Shown: positions 29,275 through 38,155, counted from the first letter of the stretch. The stretch is DNA of 64,000 nucleotides from Symbiodinium natans (GCA_905221605.1 CAJNDS010002633.1:191001-255000), one strand, 5' to 3'. Numbers and translations: made by a program. The notes: a model not told the origin generated them from the letters alone.

Positions 29275-29450
29275 TTCGGGTTTAGGGTTTTGGGCTTAGG
29301 GTTGTTTAGGGTTTAGGGTTTAGGGTTTTTAGGGTTTAGGGTTTTTTTTTAGGGTTTAGGGATTAGGGTTTTTTAGGGTTTAGGGTTTTTTGGGGTGTTT
29401 TAGGGTTTAGGGTTTAGGGTTGAGGGTTTAGGGTTTAGGGTTTGGGGCAC
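29275..29450 (+). repeat. TTTAGGG array with T-run expansions
   Basis: Units interrupted by TTTTT to T9 runs. Confidence 0.9.
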
Positions 29451-29910
29451 TTATAGCCCCAATTCAAAGTCTACACACAACCTACTTAGAGGACTTGGGG
29501 GGGGGGGGGGGCAAAAGTGCAGTTATACTTGGGGTTGTAAGTAGCCATGAACCTCCACTACAATTTGGGGGATGAGTTTGGGCAACTAGGTGTTTAAGCG
29601 TGGGATACTTGGGCTTGTTTCGACTCACTGTTGGTTGAATTCGATTTTGGCGAGAAGTTGTCACGAAACCCGAAGCCCCCCCGAAACCCTAAACCCCTAA
29701 GACCCTAAGACCCTACGACCCCACCACTGCCTCAGAAACGCCAGGGGAAGAGAAAACGCCCGAAGCGAATAACTTCTTGTCATCGCATGGCCCTAAATGG
29801 GCATGTCCGAAATAGGGCTATCCCGAATATACCCCCAACATACTCGAGTCGGTGACTCAGTATGACAGGACCTACCCCCCTCCCCAGCCCTAAAACCGCC
29901 AGTGAACCAT

Positions 29911-30019
29911 ACGGACCCAAGCAGGCCCTTGTTCCCTCTTTTTAGGTTTTAAGTTCCCTTATACGCTCGTTGAAACCAAAAAGGGCACCCTTTTATTCCT
30001 ACCTTCCTCTTGGGTCTAG
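29911..30019. mobile_element. CTAGACCCAAGAG element, copy C
   Basis: Contains GGCCCTTGTTCCCTCTTTTT, GAAACCAAAAAGGGCACCC and the right end CTCTTGGGTCTAG; left end reads GGACCCAAGCAGG. Confidence 0.75.
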
Positions 30020-30460
30020 CATATGTGTTACCTTAAACCCTCAACCTCCGCGAAACAGACGGTGGGGGGGGGAGACACTAGTGAAAACTGCTCGTAGGCC
30101 CCAAAGACTGGACCATGGCCTCCTAAAGAATTTGTGACTCATGTGAATTCATCCCTAAGCAAACCCTTATCCCTAAACCCGAGTTCCTAAACCCTAAACC
30201 CGAAACCTGTAAAAATCAGCCCAAGCAAGGGTTTGGGGGTTTTGGGGTGTAGGGTTCAGGGTCGATATGTTCAAACAGGTGGTGCGAAGGGGAGCATGGA
30301 GGGTGTGAGACTTGGGAGTTTACGAAAATAGGGAAAGGATTCCCTTGTAATCAGGACCCCTAGTATAAGGTACCTCTAAACCCTACACCCTTCCTTCACC
30401 CTAAGCCCTAAACCCTAAACCCTAAACCCTAAACCGAGTTTCGGAAACCCCCCACTTCAG

Positions 30461-30513
30461 GCACTTGACCACGTGGACGACCTGGCCAAGTTCCAGTCTG
30501 ACTTGGATTCCAG
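30461..30513 (+). CDS. exon-like island with clear splice sites, 53 nt
   Basis: Acceptor cccacttcag/G and donor TTCCAG/GTGGGC enclose exactly 53 nt reading ALDHVDDLAKFQSDLDS plus a split Arg codon. Same length as 35334-35386 and 36280-36332. CCCTAAA left, TTTAGGG right. Confidence 0.6.
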
Positions 30514-30764
30514 GTGGGCCACCGATCCTGGAGGTTGATAGCTCGGGTTTAGGGTTTAGGGTTTAAGGTTTAAGGTTTAGGGTTTAGGGTTAGGGCCTAA
30601 AGTTTAGGGTGCAGGGCTAAGCCCCGCGCCCCAAAGCCAAAACCCTACACTGAATCCCAATTGGATTTATGACAGCGCTTCGTGCCGTCTTGTTTTGGGT
30701 TCCTGCTAAGGAACTTCATCGAAGTTGCCATAACAAGGAAACCGGACCATAAACTAAACATGTA

Positions 30765-30870
30765 TATATATATATATGTATATCCGCACCATATACTATG
30801 CTATATAGATATTATATATACATATATGTATACATATATGTATGTATATGTATATATATATATATACCCA
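30765..30870. repeat. TA-rich microsatellite
   Basis: (TA)n and TATG/TACA units about 180 bp before the aldolase ATG. Confidence 0.95.
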
Positions 30871-31049
30871 TATTGCGGTGACCTACTTGAAGTTCCTACA
30901 CCCTAGGCCCTCAGCACGCAACCCTGTGAACCCTACACGCCCTAGACCCGAGATTGTTAAGGTTGTCGGCCCGGCAAAGTTCGGGTTCCTTGGGGTCCCG
31001 ACCTTGGCCCTGTTCTGGCTTGTGCATTCAAGTCCACATCACCAGCGCC

Positions 31050-31862
31050 ATGGCGCGACGATCGACTGCCCAGTCCCTTGCCGCAGCCTCATTGCTATTG
31101 CTGCTGACATACCATCTGCGCCGCTTCTCTTGCAGCGCATTCTCGTACCCCAGGGCGCATGATCTTCTTTGCCATCGCGGTCCCTCGCGCTTCTTCCTCG
31201 ACACGGCATCCACTGAGCAGTGGTCAGAGCTGCTTCCCCTGGGCATCTTTCACGGCATCACCACCAATCCCACGATCTTGGAACGGTGCAACGTCCCCTG
31301 CACTGTGGCATCTGTGCAGTCGCTGGCGTCCAACGCGCTCGACGTCACGGATGAGTTCATGTGCCAGAGTTGGGGGGGCGATGCCGACATGATGTACTCC
31401 ATTGGGATGGAGTTGAGCTCCGTCGATCGGACGAGGGTTGTGGTGAAGTGCCCGGTGACGGCGGAGGGCACCAAGGCCGCATCGCGACTGATTGGCAGTG
31501 GTGTGCGGGTGTGCCTGACGGCCTGCTACAGCAAGAACCAGGCCTTGGTGGCCGCCGCCTGCGGGGCCGAGTACATTGCCCCATATCTGGGACGGATGAC
31601 CGATGCCGGGAGGGACGGGCTGAGTGAGTGTCGATCGATGCAGTCCATCGTAAAAGGCATGGGCAGCAGTACGCGGATCTTGGTGGCAAGTATCCGGAAG
31701 GTGGAGGACATGTGCACGCTGGCCTGCTGCGGGTGCGACACGTTCACCTTCTCCCCAGACGTTGCCAGGGCGATGTTTGCGGAGGAGCTGACGGCAGTTG
31801 CCGCGAAGGACTTCGAGGATGCCGCGCTCAGGAACAAAGGCGCCAAGTCCGATGAGAAGTGA
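31050..31862 (+). CDS. fructose-6-phosphate aldolase / small transaldolase (TalC-FSA family), probably plastid-targeted
   Basis: A 270-residue class I aldolase of the small transaldolase/FSA family, which makes or cleaves C3 ketol units on sugar phosphates (dihydroxyacetone transfer, pentose-phosphate side of carbon metabolism) through a Schiff-base lysine. Visible: LDT (Asp51), GITTNPT (69-75), VVVKCPVTAEG with the Schiff-base Lys133, Thr157, IAPYLGR (Tyr179, Arg182) and VASIR (Ser214); these align by eye with the catalytic set of E. coli FSA (D6, T26/N28, K85, T109, Y131, R134, S166). The core (about 47-258) has the usual length of about 210-220 residues. The first 46 residues are extra: Arg-rich start, hydrophobic stretch 10-19, then CSA/FSYPRA, a signal peptide followed by Phe as in bipartite plastid leaders. 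The ATG sits in a strong Kozak context (gcgccATGg); an in-frame stop lies at 30927, so the upstream extension is short. No introns. TTTAGGG repeats start 25 bp after the stop. Family certain; plastid location inferred. Confidence 0.93.
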   Translation: MARRSTAQSLAAASLLLLLTYHLRRFSCSAFSYPRAHDLLCHRGPSRFFLDTASTEQWSELLPLGIFHGITTNPTILERCNVPCTVASVQSLASNALDVTDEFMCQSWGGDADMMYSIGMELSSVDRTRVVVKCPVTAEGTKAASRLIGSGVRVCLTACYSKNQALVAAACGAEYIAPYLGRMTDAGRDGLSECRSMQSIVKGMGSSTRILVASIRKVEDMCTLACCGCDTFTFSPDVARAMFAEELTAVAAKDFEDAALRNKGAKSDEK

Positions 31863-31884
31863 ACTCACACCCCGTGTCAAAAAA

Positions 31885-31963
31885 TGGTTTAGGGTTTAGG
31901 GTTTAGGGTTTAGGGTTTAGGGTTTAGGGTTTAGGGTTTAGGGTTTAGGGTTTAGGGTTTAGT
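31885..31963 (+). repeat. TTTAGGG array
   Basis: About 11 perfect units right behind the aldolase gene. Confidence 0.97.
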
Positions 31964-31980
31964 CCAATGTAATTCTGCAG

Positions 31981-32068
31981 CTGCATCTCAAAACTCCGGT
32001 GTCGGCAATTGGAAGAAAGCGCCTGGCGGGCCCACCAAAGCTCAGTGACGCTGCAACAGTACGGCTGG
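31981..32068 (+). CDS. exon-like island with clear splice sites
   Basis: Acceptor aattctgcag/C and donor GCTGG/GTATAG enclose 88 nt reading LHLKTPVSAIGRKRLAGPPK then LSDAATVRL. The donor matches that of 57263-57343. Confidence 0.52.
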
Positions 32069-32261
32069 GTATAGAAGGGGGGATCTCTAGTCCCTTCGGG
32101 AATATATGTCTTTCATTCAAGGGTGTATATAATTAGGGGGATGTACAATCCCTTAGCGGGCGCATGAGGGTGATGCATATTCCCTTGAAGGGCACTTAAA
32201 GACTAAAAATATAGGGTTTAGGGTTTAGGGTTTAGGGTTTAGGGTTTAGGATGTGTAAGCT

Positions 32262-32337
32262 CTTGGGATGCCTGAGGAGCACGAAGCCCAGTGCAAGCGG
32301 GGCATCCTCCGCTTGATCCCCAGGGCGAAGTTCATAA
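32262..32337 (+). CDS. exon-like island
   Basis: Reads LGMPEEHEAQCKRGILRLIP then RAKFI; TTTAGGG left, CCCTAAA right. Confidence 0.42.
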
Positions 32338-32443
32338 ACCCTAAACCCTAAACCCTGAACCCTAAACCCTAAACCCTAAACCCTAAAACCCTAAGGGTTT
32401 AGGGTTTGGGGTTTGGGGTTTAGGGTTTAGGGTTTAGGGTTTA
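32336..32443. repeat. abutting CCCTAAA and TTTAGGG arrays
   Basis: C-strand units switch directly to G-strand units at about 32394 (ACCCTAAGGGTTTAGGG) with no island between: a perfect head-to-head junction. Confidence 0.93.
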
Positions 32444-32515
32444 CCAACAAACCCATGAACTCTGTCAGCCCTAAGCTCCTCGGAGATGTCAGATCCTCAG
32501 CAACAACCAAGTTTG

Positions 32516-32612
32516 GTAGGGTTTAGGGTTTAGGGTTTAGGGTTTAGGGTTTAGGGTTTAGGGTTTAGGGTTTAGGGTTTAGGGTTTAGGGTTTAGGGTT
32601 TAGGGTTTAGGG
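32516..32612 (+). repeat. TTTAGGG array
   Basis: About 13 perfect units. Confidence 0.96.
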
Positions 32613-32839
32613 CTTATGAGTAGGTTCATCAGTACCCCCCCCCCCCCCCCTTTCCTCTGCCCCCCCCCAAATACGTGTGTTCAACTTACTTCTCGTCCCC
32701 GTTAGAACGACGGAACCTCCAAGCGCACCCCCAAGTCCTAAACCCTCTAACCCCAAAGCCTAAACCCTAAGCCCTGAACCCCTACCACTGAGCGTTCAGC
32801 ATACATAGCGTTCAGGGGAAGGGTGGGGAAATCCTGCAG

Positions 32840-32896
32840 GCTTCGAAACATTCGTGTGCGCGGGGCCCGGCATGGACTTCAGAGCTCAAGAGCCAG
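32840..32896 (+). CDS. exon-like island with clear splice sites, 57 nt
   Basis: Acceptor tcctgcag/G and donor GCCAG/GTTTAA enclose 19 whole codons: ASKHSCARGPAWTSELKSQ. In-frame (phase 0) on both sides. C-strand remnants left, TTTAGGG right. Confidence 0.52.
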
Positions 32897-33031
32897 GTTT
32901 AAGGTTTAGGATTTAGGGTTTAGGGTTTAGGGTTTAGGGTTTGTTTAGGGGCGGAAGCTTGATGGCTAACCGCAGCTTTCTCTCTTTCTCCAGGCTCCAG
33001 GGCACGGGAAACTTTCGGGGTCGAGGCCTTA

Positions 33032-33155
33032 CTAGGACCCAGAGTAGGCCCTGGTGATTAGGGTTTAGGGTTTAGGGTTCAGGGTTCAGGGTTTAGGGTT
33101 TAGCGCTTAGGGTTTAGTGGCACCCTTTGTATTACTAGGTTACTCTTTGGTCTAG
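33032..33155. mobile_element. CTAGACCCAAGAG element, copy D, filled with TTTAGGG units
   Basis: Left end CTAGGACCCAGAGTAGGCCC and right end TTACTCTTTGGTCTAG are kept; the middle of the other copies is replaced by about eight TTTAGGG/TTCAGGG units. Confidence 0.75.
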
Positions 33156-33199
33156 GGCATATGACTGGAGACTTCAGCGGTTGAGACCCCACCAAACAG

Positions 33200-33243
33200 G
33201 TCAAGTGCGGCACAGATGCACGCAAATGGTACCTGCTTCTGTG
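33200..33243 (+). CDS. exon-like island with splice sites
   Basis: Acceptor ccaaacag/G and donor CTGTG/GTACAA enclose 44 nt reading VKCGTDARKWYLLL. Confidence 0.42.
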
Positions 33244-33270
33244 GTACAAAACCCTAAACCCTAAGCCCTA

Positions 33271-33360
33271 AGAGAGATTCTTGAACTTGTCGAAGTCGTT
33301 GTTCGTTTCGCATGGCAAAAATGCCTGAAGCCCTACACTAGCTGGTCAAGCTGCCCTTAA
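33271..33360 (+). CDS. exon-like open frame to stop
   Basis: Reads REILELVEVVVRFAWQKCLK then PYTSWSSCP-TAA. A helical, aliphatic start. Could be a terminal exon. Confidence 0.45.
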   Translation, partial: REILELVEVVVRFAWQKCLKPYTSWSSCP

Positions 33361-33458
33361 ACCAGGATCTTAGGGATATAGGGTTCAGGGTTTAGGGTGT
33401 AGGGTTTAGGGTTTTGGGTTTTAGGGTTTTAGGGATTTAGGGATTTAGGGTTCAGGGT

Positions 33459-33542
33459 TTGGCAATGCTGCATCCGTCCTTTGCTTGTATCCAGGGTTGC
33501 CTGTCTCTTCGTCACGGACTTGGTTGCCGTGAGCAGCCATGA
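33459..33542 (+). CDS. exon-like open frame
   Basis: ATG at 33465: MLHPSFACIQGCLSLRHGLG then CREQP-TGA. tatccag/GG is a possible internal acceptor. Confidence 0.33.
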   Translation: MAMLHPSFACIQGCLSLRHGLGCREQP

Positions 33543-33815
33543 AACCCTAAAACCCTAAAGACCTTAAAGACCCTAAACCCTCAAACCCTACAAACCCTGC
33601 ACCCTACGCCAGCTACCGATACCAGACTTCCTAGTCCCTTAGGATATCTAACTCCCCTACACCCTTACAGTTTGGAAGCAATCCCTGTACCTCCAAGACG
33701 CCAAACCTAGAAATCCCTAAGCCCTAAACCTCCCATCACCCCGCCTCTTCAGGGTCTACCCCTAAACCCTAAACCCTAAACCCTAAACCCTAAACCCTAA
33801 ACCCTAAACCCTGAG

Positions 33816-33912
33816 GTCTTTGAAGCTGCTGGTGGAGGAGGCGAGGCGCCTCTCCGCGCGGATGGCCCGGGAGGCCTGGCCACCCCACTATTTGCTCAAG
33901 AACTACCCAGAC
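33816..33912 (+). CDS. exon-like island
   Basis: Reads SLKLLVEEARRLSARMAREA then WPPHYLLKNYPDM, starting just after the CCCTAAA block (ccctgag/G). Clear amphipathic helix. A TTCAGGG array follows. Confidence 0.55.
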
Positions 33913-33949
33913 ATGAAAAATGTTTTCCTTATGAGGGTGTAGGGTTTGG

Positions 33950-34022
33950 GGTTCAGGGTTCAGGGTTCAGGGTTCAGGGTTCAGGGTTCAGGGTTCAGGG
34001 TTCAGGGTTCAGGGTTCAGGGT
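33950..34022 (+). repeat. TTCAGGG variant array
   Basis: Ten uniform TTCAGGG units. Confidence 0.95.
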
Positions 34023-34144
34023 CGGGTAAGATAGTTAATACAGTTATAGTAAATAGGGATCTGTTAACAATATGTTTTTGGGGGGGTCTTAAGCCAATAA
34101 GCATCGCGGCCGCCGGTTAAGGGCATGCCTGTTTTTTTGCCCTT

Positions 34145-34240
34145 CGAGGACCCAGAGTAGGCCCTTATTCCCCTGTTTTAAGGCTTTAGGTTCCCTACAA
34201 GCTCTTTGAAACTTTATTCTTAGGTTACTCTTGGGTCTAG
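34145..34240. mobile_element. CTAGACCCAAGAG element, copy E
   Basis: GAGGACCCAGAGTAGGCCC at the left, TTACTCTTGGGTCTAG at the right; 96 bp, the shortest copy. Confidence 0.78.
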
Positions 34241-34287
34241 CTTGTCTGTTTGGTTTAGGATTAAAGGGTTTAGGGTTTAGGGTTCTT

Positions 34288-34418
34288 GTTTAGTGGCAGT
34301 GGTCGTAGTCGCAGTCGTAGTGGTCGTGGCAGTGGTAGTGGTACTGGTAGTGGTACTGGCAGTGGTACTGGTAGTAGAGGTAGTAGACGTGGTAGAGGTA
34401 GTAGTCGTCGTCGCAGAT
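34288..34418 (+). repeat. GTR/AGT trinucleotide repeat
   Basis: Runs of GGT, AGT, CGT and ACT; one frame gives a Ser-Gly-Arg-rich peptide (SGSGRSRSRSGRGSGSGTGS), another a poly-Val. Could be a low-complexity coding tail but is best called a microsatellite. Confidence 0.8.
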
Positions 34419-34616
34419 GAGATTAGACTAGATTGTGAGTGTCAGTGGTGCTATGACTCCTGTCAACACCGAAAGCTCCATCATCGCTCGTTCTATGCAG
34501 CCCTAACCCTGAATTGTGGAACCTAAACTCGCTAAGCCCGAAAACTTAAAACATTAAGCCCTAAACCCTAAAGCCTGAACCCTAAACCCTGAACCCCGAA
34601 ATTGTGGAGCAGACAG

Positions 34617-34694
34617 GCAGAGCTACGTGGGCAAGCAGCCGCCCAGCTTGCAAAAGTCGCTCGGAAAGCACAGAAGTTGGAGCCAAGCCTATGA
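34617..34694 (+). CDS. exon-like open frame to stop
   Basis: Acceptor agacag/G; reads AELRGQAAAQLAKVARKAQK then LEPSL-TGA. A basic Ala-rich helix. CCCTAAA left, TTTAGGG right; probably a terminal exon. Confidence 0.52.
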   Translation, partial: AELRGQAAAQLAKVARKAQKLEPSL

Positions 34695-35333
34695 ACCAAA
34701 TTCCTCTCTGGGTTTAGGGTTTAGGGTTTAGGGTTTAGGATTTAGGGTTTAGGGTTTAGGGTTTAGGGTTTGGGAAAGTCAGAGTCGCTGAAGGTTCAGG
34801 CTTTTTTAATGTGTTTTTTCGGGTATGTTGGAGGTTAAAGGTACCTCCAACCCTCCCAACCCCAAAACAACCTCGGCCTTCAGGGGCCTTGATTTCGGGT
34901 TTAGGAATGGTTTAGGGTTCTTTTCGCGTTGCTGACACCGACCTCAGCTCGAAATCCCCGACCTCAAGCCCCAAAACACCAATCCCTGAACTCTCGGGTT
35001 TGGGGTTTAGGGCTCCAACGGGCTCCACTCTTCTGGCTGTGCATACTTGGGGGGGACGGCAACTGGACGGATGGACGGACACACACACACACATATCCCG
35101 AAGAAGAGAACTCATGTGTTGAGTAGGGTATGGGGTTTGGAGTTTGGGGTTTTGGCAGCCTGTGACCCACTTCGGGCGCAATAAGCGGCCCCCCCCTTAC
35201 AAGCCACAGCTTGGTTGCTCGTTGTCTGGCGCCTTCAGTGCAGGCACTACCCCTAAACCCTAAACCCTTAACCCTTAACCCTTAAACCCTAAACCCTAGA
35301 CCCTAAACCCTCAACCCAATGACAAGACGACAG

Positions 35334-35386
35334 GTGAAGGAGCGCCGGCGCCTCGTGCAGGCCAACATCGCGGCAGTCGATGCCAG
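35334..35386 (+). CDS. exon-like island with clear splice sites, 53 nt
   Basis: Acceptor agacgacag/G and donor TGCCAG/GTGCAG enclose exactly 53 nt reading VKERRRLVQANIAAVDA plus a split Arg codon, phase-compatible with the next good island (36280-36332). Confidence 0.6.
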
Positions 35387-35424
35387 GTGCAGGGCCTTAT
35401 AAGCCCTAAGGCCCGAATCGAAAG

Positions 35425-35532
35425 GGTTTAGGGTTTAGGGTTTAGGGTTTAGGGTTTAGGGTTTAGGGTTTAGGGTTTAGGGTTTAGGGTTTAGGGTTTA
35501 GGGTTTAGGGTTTAGGGTTTAGGGTTTAGGGT
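35425..35532 (+). repeat. TTTAGGG array
   Basis: About 15 perfect units. Confidence 0.97.
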
Positions 35533-35554
35533 GCTCGGCCTGGGTGTTTAACAT

Positions 35555-35645
35555 AGGGGTACCCTTTTGGGGGGGGGGGGGGGTGGGTCCCTTTCAGGGG
35601 ATTCTATTGTCTTTTTGGGGTATAAAAGGGGTAGCCCTAGCTCCT
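35555..35645. mobile_element. GGTACC palindromic element
   Basis: AGGGGTACCCTTTTGG at the left, GGGTCCCTTTCAGGGGATTC in the middle and GGTATAAAAGGGGTAGCCC at the right; contains a G run of about 17. Confidence 0.68.
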
Positions 35646-36230
35646 GGGGTGTTTTTGGGTGTAGTTAAGGGTTCGTCCTCAACCACAGAATCGGGACCAA
35701 TTCACCGGCCCCCTCCCCTACACCCCGAAGCCCACGTGACACAAAGCCCCCTGGAACCCTGTTATGCCCGAATCCCTGTGCTAAAACCCTCCAAACGCTC
35801 GCCCTAAACCCTAAACCCTATATCCTTGAAACCCTGTACTTGTACCCTTTATGCCTTAAGCCCTATGCTTAGAAACCTTCAGACCCCGACCCCCTTGCAG
35901 TCTCAGTCGTGGCTGGTCCTGAAAAGGGAGCTGTATTTAGGGGTTTACGGTTTAATTCTGATTTTTTTGCTTGTGTGTGTGCTTGAATACCCAAGAGAAT
36001 AGAAAAGAGTGCTTTTACAAAGCTGTCTCGCGCAGCAATATGCCCCTTGTCGTTCAAGCTGTCCTGGTTGCCGACGCCCCATACAAACCCTCAAGGCTGA
36101 GATTTCCTAAGCCTTAAACCTTAAACCCTAAACCCTAAAGGGGTTTAGGGATTAGGGTTTAGGATTTAGGGAGCTCAAAGCAGGGATTTTGGCGCTGCGG
36201 TTCAGGGTGATCAGGTTTCAGGATGACTTG
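35646..36230. other. array-poor stretch, no confident gene
   Basis: A + frame at 35544-35807 (87 codons) and a minus frame at 35869-36057 (62 codons) are open but unconvincing; short C- and G-strand remnants near 36105-36170. Confidence 0.4.
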
Positions 36231-36279
36231 GCCCCTCCTAAACCCTAAACCCTAAACCCTAAACCGCTCCTGTGGACAG

Positions 36280-36332
36280 GTACCGCTCCGACCTTACGAA
36301 AGCGCAGTCGATGCTCGTGCCTGCATTGCCTT
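36280..36332 (+). CDS. exon-like island with clear splice sites, 53 nt
   Basis: Acceptor tgtggacag/G and donor GCCTT/GTAGGG enclose 53 nt; the first G completes an Arg codon, then YRSDLTKAQSMLVPALP. Joins in phase to 35334-35386. CCCTAAA left, TTTAGGG right. Confidence 0.58.
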
Positions 36333-36738
36333 GTAGGGTCCTTAAGGGAGGGCGGTTTCTGGGGTTTAAGGTGGGTTTAGGGTTTAGGGTTTAGAGTGTA
36401 CTGTTTAGGGTTTCGGTTTTCGGGTTTCGGGTTTGGGGTTTGGGGTTTAGGGTTAGGGGGCTTTATGGGTGGGGTGGGGGGGGTGGGTACCTAGGGAACC
36501 TTAGGGAAGCTTAAGGGAGCCATAGGGAGTAGTGAGGAGTATCAGTGAACCTTGGGTTACATACCTCCCTCGAACCCCCTCAGAACCGTATAGCTTTGAA
36601 CAACAGTCTTCTGTGAACCGCCGCAGCCCTAAACCCGAAACCCCTAACCCCTAAACCTTAAACCTTAAACCCTAAACCCTAAACCCTAAACCCTAAACCC
36701 CTCAGGCCGAATCCGAAACCTGAACCCCCGCAGCCCAG

Positions 36739-36780
36739 GAACATCACCACCTCCCTGCGGCAGCTCAAGCAACTTGATGG
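36739..36780 (+). CDS. exon-like island
   Basis: Acceptor gcagcccag/G; reads NITTSLRQLKQLDG, right edge GATGG/GACCGC (GA donor) uncertain. C-strand repeats on both sides. Confidence 0.42.
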
Positions 36781-36915
36781 GACCGCCCGAAACCCGAAAC
36801 CCTAAACCCTAAACCCTAAACCCCCTGTGGATTGCAGCAGCTGTGATGAGCTTTTCCATGCTCAGGCCTTGGGGTTTCAACCGCAGCCTCCGCCTGGCCC
36901 TTTTCCTTGGTCGCC

Positions 36916-36990
36916 GGGTTTAGGGTTTAGGGTTTAGGGTTTAGGGTTTAGGGTTCAGGGTTTAGGGTTTAGGGTTTAGGGTTTAGGGTT
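36916..36990 (+). repeat. TTTAGGG array
   Basis: About 11 units, one TTCAGGG. Confidence 0.95.
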
Positions 36991-37011
36991 TGCTGTGATA
37001 GGGCGTAGATG

Positions 37012-37091
37012 CTGTGAAGGTTTGGATGCAGCAGCGGCTCGAATGCCTCGTCAGGTGCGAAGAGCAGTTCTGGCCCGATTGTGGAGGGCCA
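37012..37091 (+). CDS. exon-like island
   Basis: Reads GVDAVKVWMQQRLECLVRCE then EQFWPDCGG. A GTGCGA donor at 37055 could end it earlier. Charged, aromatic, helical. Confidence 0.48.
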
Positions 37092-37215
37092 TCTAATACT
37101 TGTCTCCCACCCCACGCCGTCCGAGGCGGCAAAACCACCCAAACTTATTCCTTTTAGGGTTTAGGCCTAAACTCATGACAATCGCTTACTTTCAAAAAAA
37201 ACCTTTCCGTCACCG

Positions 37216-37452
37216 ATGGCCACGTTTGCGGGAGGGGCGGCCAGAGGGCCCTGTCTGGACCAGCCTGAGGCCCCCTGGTCCCTGGACACGCTGCGGCGAG
37301 GGGGTCCGGGTCCTCCATTAGCGTGGCGGAGTGGAGCATGGGAGAGGAGGGTGGGGGCGGGGGGGGAGGGTAAACGCCCAGACTGCCACACAGCTGGCGA
37401 ACGCCTGTGCCAATGTCACCAAACCCGTGCTGATTTGTCTTGCCTTGTGTAG
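37216..37452 (+). CDS. possible protein, 78 codons from ATG
   Basis: MATFAGGAARGPCLDQPEAP, then WSLDTLRRGGPGPP, a Gly-rich middle over a G-rich run, and ERLCQCHQTRADLSCLV-TAG. A minus-strand frame of 105 codons overlaps. Undecided. Confidence 0.28.
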   Translation: MATFAGGAARGPCLDQPEAPWSLDTLRRGGPGPPLAWRSGAWERRVGAGGEGKRPDCHTAGERLCQCHQTRADLSCLV

Positions 37453-37630
37453 GACCGAGTCCGTGTGACACGGCACATACAATCCCACTTTCAGTTCCTA
37501 CCCCTAGGACACAATACAGGTATCCTACTTCTTTTCCTTCGTTTAGGTTCTTTCACTGCACCAGCCGCACAAACCCAGTCTCAACACCCTAAACCCTAAA
37601 CCCGCCAAAACCCTACACCAAATTCTCCAG

Positions 37631-37690
37631 GAGTCACTTTGAGAGCCTGGCCCAGTACCGGCACCTTCCTCACCCATTGCGCCGCACTCT
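37631..37690 (+). CDS. exon-like island
   Basis: Acceptor ttctccag/G; reads SHFESLAQYRHLPHPLRRT, with a possible GTGCTG donor at 37692. Resembles in spacing the other small charged exons (..FQSDLDSR, ..YRSDLTKAQ). Confidence 0.42.
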
Positions 37691-38035
37691 GGGTGCTGTT
37701 CAGGCGCCAGGGGGTCTCAAAGGTTTGGGGTTCAGGGTTTAGGGTTCAGGTTTAAGGGCTTTTACTGGGTCGGGCGGCAGGACGGGGGGATTCTAGGAGC
37801 AGGTTTCGTGGCACTAAACCACAAACCCAGAGCACTCAACCCTGAACCCTAAACCCTATGTCTTCGAACGAGATTCCTGAACCCCCACAAATCACCCAAG
37901 CTCCAATGAGCGCAAAGGCCACAGCCCAAGCCCGGGCCATCTACTAAAGCCACAGAAGCGACTTTAGGGTTTTGTGGGTTTTGGGCTTTGGGTTTTGGGG
38001 TTTGTAACTAACTCACCATTATCGGATGTAGCCTT

Positions 38036-38155
38036 GGACCCCTAAGGTTGTACTCTTGGGCTTGGGGACCTTTTGAAAGATCCTCTAAGCGAATACAAGG
38101 TCCATGTGAGGAGTGTATTAAAAGGAGCCTCTTAGGGACACAACCTTAGGGGTCC
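38036..38155. mobile_element. MITE-like element with perfect 16-bp terminal inverted repeats
   Basis: GGACCCCTAAGGTTGT (38036-38051) and ACAACCTTAGGGGTCC (38140-38155) are exact complements; 120 bp in all. A G-rich stretch precedes and a CCCTAAA block follows. Confidence 0.85.

Noticed and set aside
31224-31880. 218-codon minus-strand frame over the aldolase gene, and other frames there
   Set aside because: Antisense shadow of a GC-rich coding sequence; the + frame has a complete enzyme with catalytic residues.
34293-34526. Poly-Val open frame
   Set aside because: Frame-shifted reading of a trinucleotide repeat; the Ser-Gly-Arg frame is equally open, so neither is called.
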